From Bacilli bacterium (GTDB lineage: Bacteria > Bacillota_I > Bacilli_A > RF39 > UBA660), in NCBI GenBank assembly GCA_028684435.1, contig JAQUFX010000016.1, positions 1 through 22,750 of the forward strand: a stretch of 22,750 bases of DNA. Direction: 5' to 3'. The notes under the pieces were generated by a model. The model made no database searches. It saw only the letters and a list, made by a program, of their open reading frames with translations, and was not told the DNA's origin. Made by a program: the position numbers and the translations under genes. Shown piece by piece: positions 6,834 to 13,760 of this stretch. The number at the start of each line of letters is the position of its first letter. Position 1 is the first letter of the stretch.

Positions 6834-7268
6834 ATGAAATATAAATTAAAAAATGCATCAGAAAAAAATTTAGAATTAATGATAAAATATAAATTGAAAA
6901 ACATTTTTGAATATGCCATAAATTTGTCAGCTGAAGAAATAGAAAAAATTAATAATTATGTAAATGATAATATTCCTAAACAAATTAAAAACTATAAATT
7001 AATTTATGCTAATGATGAAATAGTTGGGGCATTATTAGTATTAAAACATTTAGATGGTGTACTAATAGATGAAATCCATCTAGATGAAGATTATCGAAAT
7101 AAAAAAATTGGGTCATCTATAATATTAAACATTTTAAATTCAAATAAGATAGTTTATTTATGGGTTTATAAAAATAATAAAAAAGGAATAAAATTATATA
7201 AAAAATTAGGATTTAATATAATTGAAGAAACTATTAATAGATACTTTATGGAATTTAATAATAAATAA
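6834..7268 (+). CDS. GNAT-family N-acetyltransferase
   Basis: Acetyl-CoA-dependent N-acetyltransferase, 144 aa, cytoplasmic, substrate unknown. The ATG at 6834 follows AGGTG by 6 bases; an in-frame GTG at 6825 overlaps that site and is less likely. The fold signature is in the second half: strand IDEIHLDEDYRNKKIGSSI (motif A, acetyl-CoA pyrophosphate loop, with RNKKIG standing for the usual R/QxxGxG/A) and the C-terminal YKKLGFNIIEE (motif B). The first ~45 residues are helical and variable, as expected of the acceptor-binding part. It is isolated between a long non-coding gap and the convergent LysM-CAP gene. Candidate acceptors include small molecules or a protein N-terminus; nothing in the sequence decides. 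Confidence 0.85.
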   Translation: MKYKLKNASEKNLELMIKYKLKNIFEYAINLSAEEIEKINNYVNDNIPKQIKNYKLIYANDEIVGALLVLKHLDGVLIDEIHLDEDYRNKKIGSSIILNILNSNKIVYLWVYKNNKKGIKLYKKLGFNIIEETINRYFMEFNNK

Positions 7269-7272
7269 TAAT

Positions 7273-7298
7273 AAAAAAATAAGGATTTAACTCCTTAT
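7273..7298 (-). terminator. Intrinsic terminator of the LysM-CAP gene, overlapping its stop codon
   Basis: The stem ATAAGGA (7279-7285)/TCCTTAT (7292-7298) surrounds a 6-base loop holding the TAA stop of the minus-strand gene. On the minus strand it is followed by a run of seven T (7273-7279 complement). It serves the CAP gene; the plus-strand GNAT gene ends just before it. Confidence 0.75.
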
Positions 7299-8003
7299 AA
7301 ACATTTGTGTCCAGTATAAATTACCGTCTTTATCTCTTGCTACCCCGACACCAATTTGATTTAATGTTGGATTTAAAATATTTGCTTTATGTCCTGAAGA
7401 ACCCATCCAATAGTGCATAACTTCTATTGGGTCTCGTTGACCACTTGCAATATTTTCGGCTGCAGCAGTATATCTTATACCATAAGAATCTAACATATCA
7501 AATGGAGAACTATAAATCGGCGAATTATGAGAAAAATAATTGTTATTTATGAAATCTTGCGATTTAGTTCTAGCTATATTATTTAAGTTATTGTTTTCAA
7601 TGAGTGGGGTTATACCTGCTCTTTCTCTTTCGCTATTAACTAAACGTATAACTTCTAATTCTAATGATTTAATATCATTTGAAACATCTGGATTTTCACC
7701 AGTATAAGATATATTGATTATTTGACCTGGTGTAATAAAAGCTGGATTTGTGATTTGAGGATTTTTTGCAACTAAATCAGTTAAATTCAGACCTTGCTTT
7801 TGAGCTATATCCCACATGCTATCTCCAGGCATAACAGTATATGTTAATGTATTATTTTGAGGAATATTAATTATTTGACCTGGATAAATCAAAGTTGGAT
7901 TTGTGATTTGAGGATTAGCTAATAAAAGTTTATTTAATTCAATTCCATATTTTGTTGCAATTTGCCACATAGTGTCTCCTTGCATAACTATATATGTTGT
8001 CAT
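7287..8003 (-). CDS. Two LysM domains plus CAP/SCP-like domain (YkwD/SafA-like)
   Basis: A 238-aa protein. Two LysM peptidoglycan-binding repeats (about residues 2-46 and 53-98, each ending in LIYPGQIINI or FITPGQIINI) precede a CAP domain (about 115-238) with SERERAG, YFSHNSP, AENIASG and SSGHKANILNP, the conserved CAP signatures including the His residues. The ATG at 8003 is used because AAGGTGG lies just upstream; a GTG at 8015 would fall inside that site. No signal peptide is present: LysM begins at residue 2. Spore-coat SafA-type proteins also start with LysM and no signal, so mother-cell synthesis and assembly around the spore cortex is a reasonable inference given the coat genes nearby. 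A non-classically exported wall protein is the alternative. Confidence 0.92.
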   Translation of the reverse strand: MTTYIVMQGDTMWQIATKYGIELNKLLLANPQITNPTLIYPGQIINIPQNNTLTYTVMPGDSMWDIAQKQGLNLTDLVAKNPQITNPAFITPGQIINISYTGENPDVSNDIKSLELEVIRLVNSERERAGITPLIENNNLNNIARTKSQDFINNNYFSHNSPIYSSPFDMLDSYGIRYTAAAENIASGQRDPIEVMHYWMGSSGHKANILNPTLNQIGVGVARDKDGNLYWTQMFIRS

Positions 8004-8040
8004 AAGTAATACCACCTTTCTATTAATTACCTAAAATTAT

Positions 8041-8046
8041 ATTATA
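8041..8046 (-). promoter_or_regulatory. -10 element for the LysM-CAP gene
   Basis: TATAAT on the minus strand, 38 bases before the start codon, giving a leader of about 30 nt. No convincing sigma-A -35 is visible. That could mean a weak promoter or an alternative (for example sporulation) sigma factor, which cannot be decided here. Confidence 0.5.
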
Positions 8047-8152
8047 GTATATGAATTAAATAGGTTTTAGCAACAATATATCTTTTTAAATTATTAAAAA
8101 TGAATTTCTAGGTTATATTCCTTTTCTATTATTTAAATAAATCATAATATAT

Positions 8153-8173
8153 TATAGCTATGCTATATATAAT
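8153..8173 (+). promoter_or_regulatory. Inverted repeat overlapping a -10 element before the holin gene
   Basis: TATAGC-TAT-GCTATA (8153-8167) is a perfect dyad. It abuts and partly overlaps TATAAT (8168-8173), 11 bases before the holin start. Such placement fits a repressor operator (inference), as expected for a phage-derived gene. Confidence 0.4.
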
Positions 8174-8184
8174 AATAGAAAGAA

Positions 8185-8544
8185 GTGTTTTTTATCGAAG
8201 AATTTTTGAATATATTAATACAATCAATATTACCAATGATAATTACTGTATTAGGTGGCTTTCTTGCTTATGTATTAAATAAAATTAAAAAGTATTTAGA
8301 TGAAAAATTACAAGATGAATATATAAAAAATATTGTTGATAGTACTATTAAATATATCGAGCAGAAACATTTAGATTTAAAAGGTAATGATAAATTAAAT
8401 GAAGCTAAAAAAATTATTATTGAAAGATTAAGATTTAAAAATATCTTAATTAATGAATTTGAATTAGAGATTTTAATTGAAAGTGCTGTAAATGAGTATA
8501 ATAGAAGAAGTGAAAATTTTGATAAAGTTAAGATATCTAGTTAA
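8185..8544 (+). CDS. Phage holin, LLH-type
   Basis: A 119-aa protein with one N-terminal membrane segment (about residues 8-30, ILIQSILPMIITVLGGFLAY) followed by a charged helical/coiled-coil tail. This is the arrangement of LLH (superfamily 6)-type phage holins, which permeabilise the membrane for the lysin. The start is taken as GTG at 8185; the Shine-Dalgarno is poor (AGAAAG almost touching the start), so the start is uncertain. It directly precedes the broken lysin gene, making a holin-lysin lysis pair of prophage origin. The holin frame itself is intact, so it may be a recent survivor or a domesticated gene. Identification rests on topology and context. Confidence 0.65.
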   Translation: MFFIEEFLNILIQSILPMIITVLGGFLAYVLNKIKKYLDEKLQDEYIKNIVDSTIKYIEQKHLDLKGNDKLNEAKKIIIERLRFKNILINEFELEILIESAVNEYNRRSENFDKVKISS

Positions 8545-8559
8545 TTATATTAGTCATTT

Positions 8560-9141
8560 ACTAATGAGTTTAATAATCATCATGCAATGGATCTTGGGCG
8601 GAATCGAAAATATGGGGGTTTAAATCAAAATATATACTCATCTCATAATGGAGTAGTTGTAAATGTAGTAAATAGTAAAAAAATAATTTAGTAAATAAAA
8701 ATGACGCTGTGAATTTAATGAAAAATAAATATAAAAATAAATTAACTATTATACTTATTATTTATTAAAAGATAGTATTATCGTTAAAGAAGGTAGTAAA
8801 GTTAAAAGCGATGATTTAATAGCTAAAATAGGGTAATAGTGGTTATGCACTAGAAAATCATTTGCATTATAATGTATATTTTAATAATAAAAAAATAAAT
8901 CCAATTAAATATACTTACGCTTATAAATATTAAATAGTATCAGCTAAATTTAAAAACTTATCAAGAATTAGCAGAATATATAGGGTAAGGTCTAAAATAA
9001 AGATTCCTATATTTAATTTATCTTTTATTAAAAGAAGGATCAAGAGGGTAAAAGGTTAAAGAATTACAAAAAAGATCATATCAGCTAGAATATATTTTAA
9101 AAATAACTGGGATATTTGGTCGTAAAATAAAAAAACAATAA
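8560..9141 (+). pseudogene. Decayed phage-type lysin: M23 peptidase plus PG-binding domain
   Basis: Remnant of a peptidoglycan endopeptidase read across shifting frames. Frame 1 (8572-8691) carries HHAMDLG...IYSSHNGVVV, the HxxxD half of the M23 metal site. A second frame (8768-8836) gives KDSIIVKEGSKVKSDDLIAKIG. A third (8832-8933) gives GNSGYALENHLHYNVYF ending KKINPIKY, containing the catalytic HxH. A fourth (8944-9141) carries a PG_binding_1-like repeat, KEGSRG then KVKELQKRS and ITGIFGRK, interrupted by three in-frame TAA codons (8986, 8998, 9049). At least three frameshifts plus nonsense codons make it non-functional. Immediately downstream of the holin gene, so the pair is a prophage lysis module. 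Boundaries are approximate. Confidence 0.82.
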
Positions 9142-9157
9142 AAAAAGACCTTAAATT

Positions 9158-9195
9158 AAAAAGAGAAAAGTTAAATTCCCGACTTTTCTCTTTTT
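9158..9195 (+). terminator. Strong intrinsic terminator after the lysin remnant
   Basis: A 14-bp perfect stem AAAAAGAGAAAAGT (9158-9171)/ACTTTTCTCTTTTT (9182-9195) surrounds a 10-base loop. The A and T runs make it usable from either direction. It marks the original 3' end of the lysis module. Confidence 0.85.
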
Positions 9196-9336
9196 GTGGT
9201 GAGAATGTAAAAAATTCTGTGTGAATGTAACCATTGATATCTAAAGCAAAGACTATTTTGCATCTTGTTTATTGTTGTTATTCTAAGGGTTGCATTTTAA
9301 AATGCAATAATTTTTAATATCATTTATTTTTTTTAA
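9196..9336. other. Intergenic debris with an 18-bp palindrome
   Basis: No gene seen. Bases 9290-9307 form a perfect palindrome (TTGCATTT, TA, AAATGCAA) followed by TAATTTTT; it could be a terminator or a protein-binding site. The stretch near 9205-9232 loosely resembles ends of IS256/mutator-type elements, but no transposase or partner repeat is present. Confidence 0.4.
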
Positions 9337-9402
9337 TTAAAAGATTAGTTGAGTTTCTTTTCCTAATAAATCAGTACCTTCAACTACTATTAATTTATTC
9401 AT
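9337..9402 (-). pseudogene. N-terminal fragment of a dTMP kinase-like gene
   Basis: An ATG at 9402 with an upstream AGGAAG gives MNKLIVVEGTDLLGKETQ and stops four codons later. The sequence matches the N-terminal strand and P-loop of thymidylate kinases (pattern xxIVxEGTDxxGKxTQ). A full enzyme needs about 200 residues; no continuation is seen downstream in any minus-strand frame. It is a scrap left by recombination or deletion, lying between the phage remnant and the degenerate tRNA. Confidence 0.6.
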
Positions 9403-9479
9403 TATTGTATCTTCCTATGGGATAATAGTTTTACCCTGATTTTGTTGTATCTTTTTAACAATTCTTTTTTGGTTTGATT

Positions 9480-9521
9480 AAAAAATAGATTGCTCTTTTA
9501 GAGATAACAATCCATTTTTTA
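9480..9521 (-). terminator. Terminator between the tRNA-like gene and the dTMP kinase scrap
   Basis: The arms AAAAAATAGATTG and CAATCCATTTTTT pair with one mismatch around an inner CTC/GAG mini-stem. A and T runs on both sides make it symmetrical. It lies just 3' of the minus-strand tRNA-like sequence and probably terminates that transcript. Confidence 0.7.
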
Positions 9522-9531
9522 ATACCATATT

Positions 9532-9608
9532 TGGTGGGAGATATTGGACTCGAACCAATGACCTTTTCGATGTCGACGAAACGATCTAACCAACTGATCT
9601 AATCACCC
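9532..9608 (-). tRNA. tRNA-Val-like gene (anticodon GAC), degenerate
   Basis: A 77-nt cloverleaf on the minus strand with encoded CCA. The T-arm (ATTGG/CCAAT, loop TTCGAGT), D-stem (GATC/GATC) and anticodon stem (TTTCG/CGAAA) all pair. Two defects: the acceptor stem GGGTGAT/ATCTCCC has a T-T mismatch at the fourth pair, and the anticodon loop TCGACAT has C instead of the near-universal U at position 33. The likely anticodon is GAC (Val). A true tRNA-Val with UAC could cover the codons, so this copy may be a pseudogene. It borders prophage debris, and tRNA genes are common integration sites. Confidence 0.7.
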
Positions 9609-9633
9609 ATATCTATTATACAAAAAAAATAGG

Positions 9634-9891
9634 TTACTTTCCACCTAATTCTTTGTTTAATTTATCATATTCTTTATTTATTTTAGTTCCTTGAGCTTCT
9701 TCTAATGAATACCAATCATTATTGTAGCATAGGTTAAATACTTCTTTTGCTTCTTTAGATAATTTTTCAAAAATATTATAATATGCTTTATAAATAGAAT
9801 CACATGATGCTTCATTTAATGCTGTAGCAGTATTAGAAGTTAAACATTTTTCAGTACTTAATACATCCATCATTATATATTTATCTTCCAT
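9634..9891 (-). CDS. Spore coat protein, CotF-like (C-terminal type)
   Basis: An 85-aa protein of the Coat_F family: DKYIMMDVLSTEKCLTSNTA, the helix LNEASCDSIYKAYYNIF, and the diagnostic tail FNLCYNNDWYSLEEAQGTKI. These proteins are four-helix, ferritin-like bundles deposited in the spore coat of Bacillota. The ATG overlaps the stop of the next gene upstream (TAATG), with AAGGTGG as RBS, so the two coat genes are translationally coupled. It is the last gene of the glycosylase-coat-coat operon. Family assignment is confident; a structural role in an actual spore depends on the organism still sporulating. Confidence 0.88.
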   Translation of the reverse strand: MEDKYIMMDVLSTEKCLTSNTATALNEASCDSIYKAYYNIFEKLSKEAKEVFNLCYNNDWYSLEEAQGTKINKEYDKLNKELGGK

Positions 9892-10100
9892 TATTTGCCA
9901 CCTTCCTCTAATAAATCTGCTAAATCAGCACATATTTGATAGTGCATATTACATAATTTATTAATCATTTTATTACATTCTTCGTCTTGTATTTCATTTA
10001 AAAATAATTCAAACTTTTTTGCTGCTATCATATTCCAATTAAACATGTCACCTATGTATAATAAATCTTTAGTTGAAATCATATTTGGTACTTTTTCCAT
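9891..10100 (-). CDS. Small CotF-like spore coat protein
   Basis: A 69-aa protein resembling the short partner proteins encoded beside CotF: STKDLLYIGDMFNWNMIAAKK, then a helix IQDEECNKMINKLCNMHYQIC. Predicted to be all helical and soluble. The ATG is at 10100 with a GGAGG Shine-Dalgarno lying inside the last codons of the glycosylase gene, 5 bases downstream of that gene's stop. Its stop overlaps the start of the second coat gene by one base. The pair probably assembles together (inference from coupling and shared fold). Confidence 0.82.
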   Translation of the reverse strand: MEKVPNMISTKDLLYIGDMFNWNMIAAKKFELFLNEIQDEECNKMINKLCNMHYQICADLADLLEEGGK

Positions 10101-10105
10101 TTTTT

Positions 10106-10618
10106 TTATCCTCCATTATTATAATGCTCTTTAATTGTTAAATTATTCAAAATAATAGTATAAATGGTAATTAATTTATCTAATGAGTAGGAGGCATTTG
10201 CACTAGATGGACAAGGTAAATAAATAGCATCAATATTAGTAGTATTTTTTATATACTTATTATATATTTTAAATGCAGTCATACCTGTTACATAAATTTT
10301 CTTAATATTAGTTTTATCTAGAATGGATTTAATATCATTTATTTTTACATTTTTAATACTTGAATCTTGAGATTTATATATTTCACATTCTTTAATTGTA
10401 TCCCACAGGGCAATATTATTATTAAGTAAAAAATTAATTTTATCTTGGATACTAATTAAATTAGATTTAAATAAATGTTCCATTATTTTCCAAAATCGAT
10501 TATTCGGATGTGAATAATAAAAATTTTTATTTCTTGAAACTATACTTGGAATTGTACCTAAAATTAATATTTTTGAATTTTTATTATAAATTGGTGGAAA
10601 AGAATAAACTTTTTTCAT
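10106..10618 (-). CDS. Uracil-DNA-glycosylase superfamily protein (DNA-deoxyinosine glycosylase type)
   Basis: A 170-aa base-excision-repair glycosylase. Motif 1 is LILGTIPSIVS (about 18-28); next is FYYSHPNNRFWKIM, typical of the hypoxanthine-DNA glycosylase family. ALWDTIKECE and a final motif LPCPSSANASYS correspond to the family's LWDV...CE and LPSTSPANA. It likely removes hypoxanthine (deaminated adenine) from DNA. The ATG at 10618 follows AAAGGTGAT. First gene of a three-gene operon with two coat proteins, which hints at induction during sporulation or outgrowth, when damaged spore DNA must be repaired (inference). Family confident, exact lesion less so. Confidence 0.86.
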   Translation of the reverse strand: MKKVYSFPPIYNKNSKILILGTIPSIVSRNKNFYYSHPNNRFWKIMEHLFKSNLISIQDKINFLLNNNIALWDTIKECEIYKSQDSSIKNVKINDIKSILDKTNIKKIYVTGMTAFKIYNKYIKNTTNIDAIYLPCPSSANASYSLDKLITIYTIILNNLTIKEHYNNGG

Positions 10619-10663
10619 ATAATCACCTTTATTATTATGTTTAAAACTATAATATATATAACA

Positions 10664-10692
10664 TTTACAAATTAAATTAAAAATACTATAAT
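10664..10692 (+). promoter_or_regulatory. Sigma-A-type promoter of the ABC transporter operon
   Basis: TTTACA (10664-10669), a 17-bp spacer and TATAAT (10687-10692), 23 bases before the ABC ATPase start codon. One of the best-matching promoters in the window. Confidence 0.8.
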
Positions 10693-10715
10693 AAAATTAG
10701 AAAGAGTGATAATTG

Positions 10716-11429
10716 ATGATTGAAATAAAAAATGTTACTAAAAAATATGGTGATAAAACAGTTTTAAATAATATGAATTTAACTATTGAATCTGGTGATA
10801 TCTTTGCATTTGTTGGTCATAATGGAGCTGGAAAAACTACTTGTATTAAATGTATGACCGATATTATTGAATTTAATAATGGAGATATATTGTATGATGG
10901 AATATCTATTAAGGATGAACCTCTTAAATGTAAAAAGGACATAGCTTACATTCCAGATAATCCCGATTTATATGAATTTTTAAAAGGCATCGATTATTTA
11001 AATTTTATAGCTGATATTTTTGAAATAGATAGTTCTAGGTTGGAGAAGATAAATAAATATGCTACTGAATTTGATCTTAAAGAAACATTAGGAAATCCAA
11101 TTAGTTCTTATTCTCATGGTATGAAACAAAAATTAGCTATTATTGGAGCGTTAATTCACGAACCAAAATATATAATATTAGATGAACCTTTTGTAGGTCT
11201 TGATCCGGTAGCTACTAAAAAATTGAAAAATCATATGATAGAAATAACTAAAAAAGGAACAAGTATTTTCTTTTCAACTCATGTCTTAGAAGTGGCAGAA
11301 AAGTTATGTAATAAAATAGCTATAATTAAAAATGGTAAATTGATTAAAACTGGTTTTATGCATGATGTATTAAAAGATAAATCACTTGAAGATATATTTA
11401 TGGAGTTAGAAGATGAAAAAATTTCTTAA
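10716..11429 (+). CDS. ABC transporter ATP-binding protein (ABC-2 exporter type)
   Basis: A 237-aa nucleotide-binding subunit that powers the permease encoded next to it. Walker A is GHNGAGKTT (34-42); the Q-loop region follows, then the signature SYSHGMKQKLAI, Walker B YIILDEPFVGLDP and the H-loop STHVLE. This is the YtrB/YhaQ/BcrA-like arrangement. The ATG at 10716 is preferred to the TTG just before it; the RBS is AAGAG-like. The coding region ends 17 bases inside the permease gene, a strong sign of coupled translation. Substrate unknown: members of this group export peptides, lipids or antibiotics. Confidence 0.93.
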   Translation: MIEIKNVTKKYGDKTVLNNMNLTIESGDIFAFVGHNGAGKTTCIKCMTDIIEFNNGDILYDGISIKDEPLKCKKDIAYIPDNPDLYEFLKGIDYLNFIADIFEIDSSRLEKINKYATEFDLKETLGNPISSYSHGMKQKLAIIGALIHEPKYIILDEPFVGLDPVATKKLKNHMIEITKKGTSIFFSTHVLEVAEKLCNKIAIIKNGKLIKTGFMHDVLKDKSLEDIFMELEDEKIS

Positions 11430-13005
11430 ATTAACCAAAATCAATTTATATACTTTATTTGATTTTTATAAAATATTAAATGCTAGAGGTTTTAAAGAAA
11501 TTAAAAAAATTTTACCAATGCTGCTATTATATATCTTTTCTTTTGGCTTTTTAGCTTTTATGGTATATAAAGGAATAGTTTTTACTTTAGATGGATTAAT
11601 AGCACTTAATATGCCTTATATTATATTAGTGACGATTATGGTTACGGTTAGTGTTACTTCGGCAATTACTACAGTATTTAAAGTAAATAAAACTCTTTTT
11701 AATGCCAAAGATTATTCTTTTTTATTAAGTTTACCTATTAAAAAAAGTACTATTATTAGTAGTAAAATAATGAATTTATATATTATTAATGTTGTTTTTA
11801 GTGCTATTTTATTAATACCAACTTATATTGCTTATATTGTAAAAGTTGATGTTGATATCTGGTTTCATCTTATGTATTTTATTACATTTGTCTTAATTCC
11901 TATTGTACCTACTATTATTGGTTCCATAATTGGTACTATTTTTATGGCTATTGTATCAAATTTAAAATATAAAACTTCTATTGATATTTTAATAAGTATT
12001 TTATTTATCTTTGTTATTTATTATTTATCTTATAAAATGCAATCAATGTCATCTATAGATTTAGCTAATATTAGTAATGTTATAGTCAATAAATTTAATA
12101 ATATTTATCCACTTACAAAAGTATATTTAAATATAATAAAAGAAAATAGTATATTTGATTTAATATTTTTTATTATTATTTCCGTTGGATTATATCAAGT
12201 ATTTAAGTTTGGATTAGTCAAATTTTTTGATAATATTAATAGTAAATTAAGTGAAGTGACTATCGTAAATAAATACCGAGATAAAGATGTTAAAGTAAGT
12301 AGTAAATTATATTCATTATATAAAAAAGAAATAAAAAGATATTTTTCTAGTTCTTTATATGTATTAAATACTGCTATAGGTTGTATAATGCTATTATTAG
12401 TTTTAGGGGCTTTTGCTATTTTTGGTGGGGATACTATAAATAAAGTTTTAGAAATACCTGAATTATCTAATTATTTAGTATTTTATGGTCCTTTAGTATT
12501 CGGAGTTTTCTGTATAATTTCTTGCACTACAAATTCATCAATATCTTTAGAAGGTAAAAATTTGTGGATATTAAAGTCACTACCGATTAATATTAAAGAT
12601 ATTTTTATAAGTAAAATAATGGTTAATTTAACCATTTTACTTCCTACTATATTTATAGGTAGTATTATGCTTGCTTATATATCTCACATAAATATTATTC
12701 AATATATGGTACTTTTATTTACTCCATGCATGTATGCTTTATTTATTTCTAGCTTAGGTCTTCTTATTAATTTATTCTTTCCTGATTTTAATTGGACTAA
12801 TGAAGTGAAAGTAATTAAACAAAGTATAGCAGTTATTGTTACTTTAGCTGTAGGAATGTTAGTAGCATTGGGACCTTTATTTATAAAAATAGATATAAAT
12901 AAAACTTTATATTCATTTTTAGTAGGGATTATAATATTTTTACTTACCATGATTTTATATTATATATTATTTAATAAAGGAAAAAGGATTTTTAAAAGTT
13001 TATAA
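11413..13005 (+). CDS. ABC-2-type permease
   Basis: A 530-aa polytopic membrane protein with roughly a dozen hydrophobic segments, for example at about residues 34-55, 65-85, 120-145, 150-180, 190-205, 250-270, 310-335, 345-365 and 395-530. A hydrophilic central loop (about 270-300) separates two halves. It overlaps the ATPase gene by 17 bases. A motif LSLPIKKSTIISSKI occurs in the first half and is echoed by LKSLPINIKDIFISKI in the second, the coupling-helix-type signature seen in large two-half ABC exporter permeases. So one chain probably supplies both transmembrane halves, pairing with two copies of the ATPase (inference). Substrate not predictable. Confidence 0.88.
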   Translation: MKKFLKLTKINLYTLFDFYKILNARGFKEIKKILPMLLLYIFSFGFLAFMVYKGIVFTLDGLIALNMPYIILVTIMVTVSVTSAITTVFKVNKTLFNAKDYSFLLSLPIKKSTIISSKIMNLYIINVVFSAILLIPTYIAYIVKVDVDIWFHLMYFITFVLIPIVPTIIGSIIGTIFMAIVSNLKYKTSIDILISILFIFVIYYLSYKMQSMSSIDLANISNVIVNKFNNIYPLTKVYLNIIKENSIFDLIFFIIISVGLYQVFKFGLVKFFDNINSKLSEVTIVNKYRDKDVKVSSKLYSLYKKEIKRYFSSSLYVLNTAIGCIMLLLVLGAFAIFGGDTINKVLEIPELSNYLVFYGPLVFGVFCIISCTTNSSISLEGKNLWILKSLPINIKDIFISKIMVNLTILLPTIFIGSIMLAYISHINIIQYMVLLFTPCMYALFISSLGLLINLFFPDFNWTNEVKVIKQSIAVIVTLAVGMLVALGPLFIKIDINKTLYSFLVGIIIFLLTMILYYILFNKGKRIFKSL

Positions 13006-13008
13006 TTA

Positions 13009-13017
13009 TGATATAAT
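13009..13017 (+). promoter_or_regulatory. Extended -10 promoter for the Fic-like gene
   Basis: TGATATAAT (TG-n-TATAAT) starts just after the permease stop, 22 bases before the next start codon. No good -35, as usual for extended -10 promoters. Confidence 0.55.
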
Positions 13018-13038
13018 TAATAATAGGAGTATAAAAAG

Positions 13039-13698
13039 ATGGATATAAAGATAAGTGATAAAAAAATATTTGAAATATTAAGTTTTGATAAAGTGTTTTT
13101 TAAAATTTATTTAAAAGATTATTTTAAAAGATATCAAATAAATAATAATGATATTGATATAGTTTCAGAAGCTTTTTTAAAGCTTAATAATAATAAAATA
13201 TTGGATATAAAAGATTTAATAGAATTAGGAGATCATATTAATTTTAATTTAAAAGTATTTGGTTTAAGAAATTTTAATTATTCCCTTAATGAAAAAGAAC
13301 CCCAATATACAGAAAATTTTTCTTTTATATATAGAAAGTTACAAACATTATTAAATTGTTATCATGGATTTTGGTCAGAAATCGAGGTTTTAGAAAAAGA
13401 ATCATATTTTCATATTCAACTGATGAGAATTATTCCTTTTGCTTGTAATAATGAATTAATTTGTCAGCTTGTTTTAATATCTAATTTAATTAAAGAAAAT
13501 ATTACTCCATTTATTATGGATAATCATGACCTAGAAATATATAAAAATTGTATTAGAACCTCTGATGCTTTGAAATTTAAAAATATAATTGGAAAAAGAA
13601 GTAAGGAAGAATTAGAAAAGATGGTTAATTTATATAAAAAATTTTATCAATTACCAGAAGATAAAGATATTAAAGATATAATTTTATTAAAAGTTTAA
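13039..13698 (+). CDS. Fic-fold protein lacking the catalytic motif
   Basis: A 219-aa soluble helical protein, ATG at 13039 with AGGAG 9 bases upstream. Residues ~120-185 fit the Fic (Fido) core: FHIQLMRIIPFACNNELICQ aligns with the usual IHPFxDGNGRxxR, then ISNLIKENITPFIM matches the following helix and turn, and YKNCIRTSDALKFKNII the helix after it. But the AMP-transferring histidine is I132, and the anion-binding Gly-Asn-Gly-Arg is N137-N-E-L140, so AMPylation chemistry looks impossible. It may be a binding/scaffold pseudoenzyme. It lies 33 bases after the ABC permease but has its own -10. The Fic assignment rests on pattern matching and is moderately sure; the missing residues are directly seen. 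Confidence 0.6.
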   Translation: MDIKISDKKIFEILSFDKVFFKIYLKDYFKRYQINNNDIDIVSEAFLKLNNNKILDIKDLIELGDHINFNLKVFGLRNFNYSLNEKEPQYTENFSFIYRKLQTLLNCYHGFWSEIEVLEKESYFHIQLMRIIPFACNNELICQLVLISNLIKENITPFIMDNHDLEIYKNCIRTSDALKFKNIIGKRSKEELEKMVNLYKKFYQLPEDKDIKDIILLKV

Positions 13699-13710
13699 AT
13701 ATTCAATTTT

Positions 13711-13739
13711 TTTTCATAAATTAGTTATTATACTATAAA
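13711..13739 (+). promoter_or_regulatory. Promoter of murE
   Basis: TTTTCA (13711-13716), a 17-bp spacer and TATAAA (13734-13739), 21 bases before the murE start. Confidence 0.6.
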
Positions 13740-13760
13740 ATTTTTAAAGGAGAATAAATA

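Noticed and set aside
8944..9141. Stop-codon recoding: one frame interrupted only by TAA codons
   Set aside because: The adjoining peptidase part needs real frameshifts and TAA ends normal genes throughout, so simple decay explains it better.
9205..9232. Sequence resembling the end of an IS256/mutator-type insertion sequence
   Set aside because: No transposase, no partner inverted repeat and no target duplication in the window; resemblance judged by eye only.
12699..12950. Minus-strand open frame inside the ABC permease
   Set aside because: Antisense to membrane segments of a real gene, with no RBS or recognisable family.
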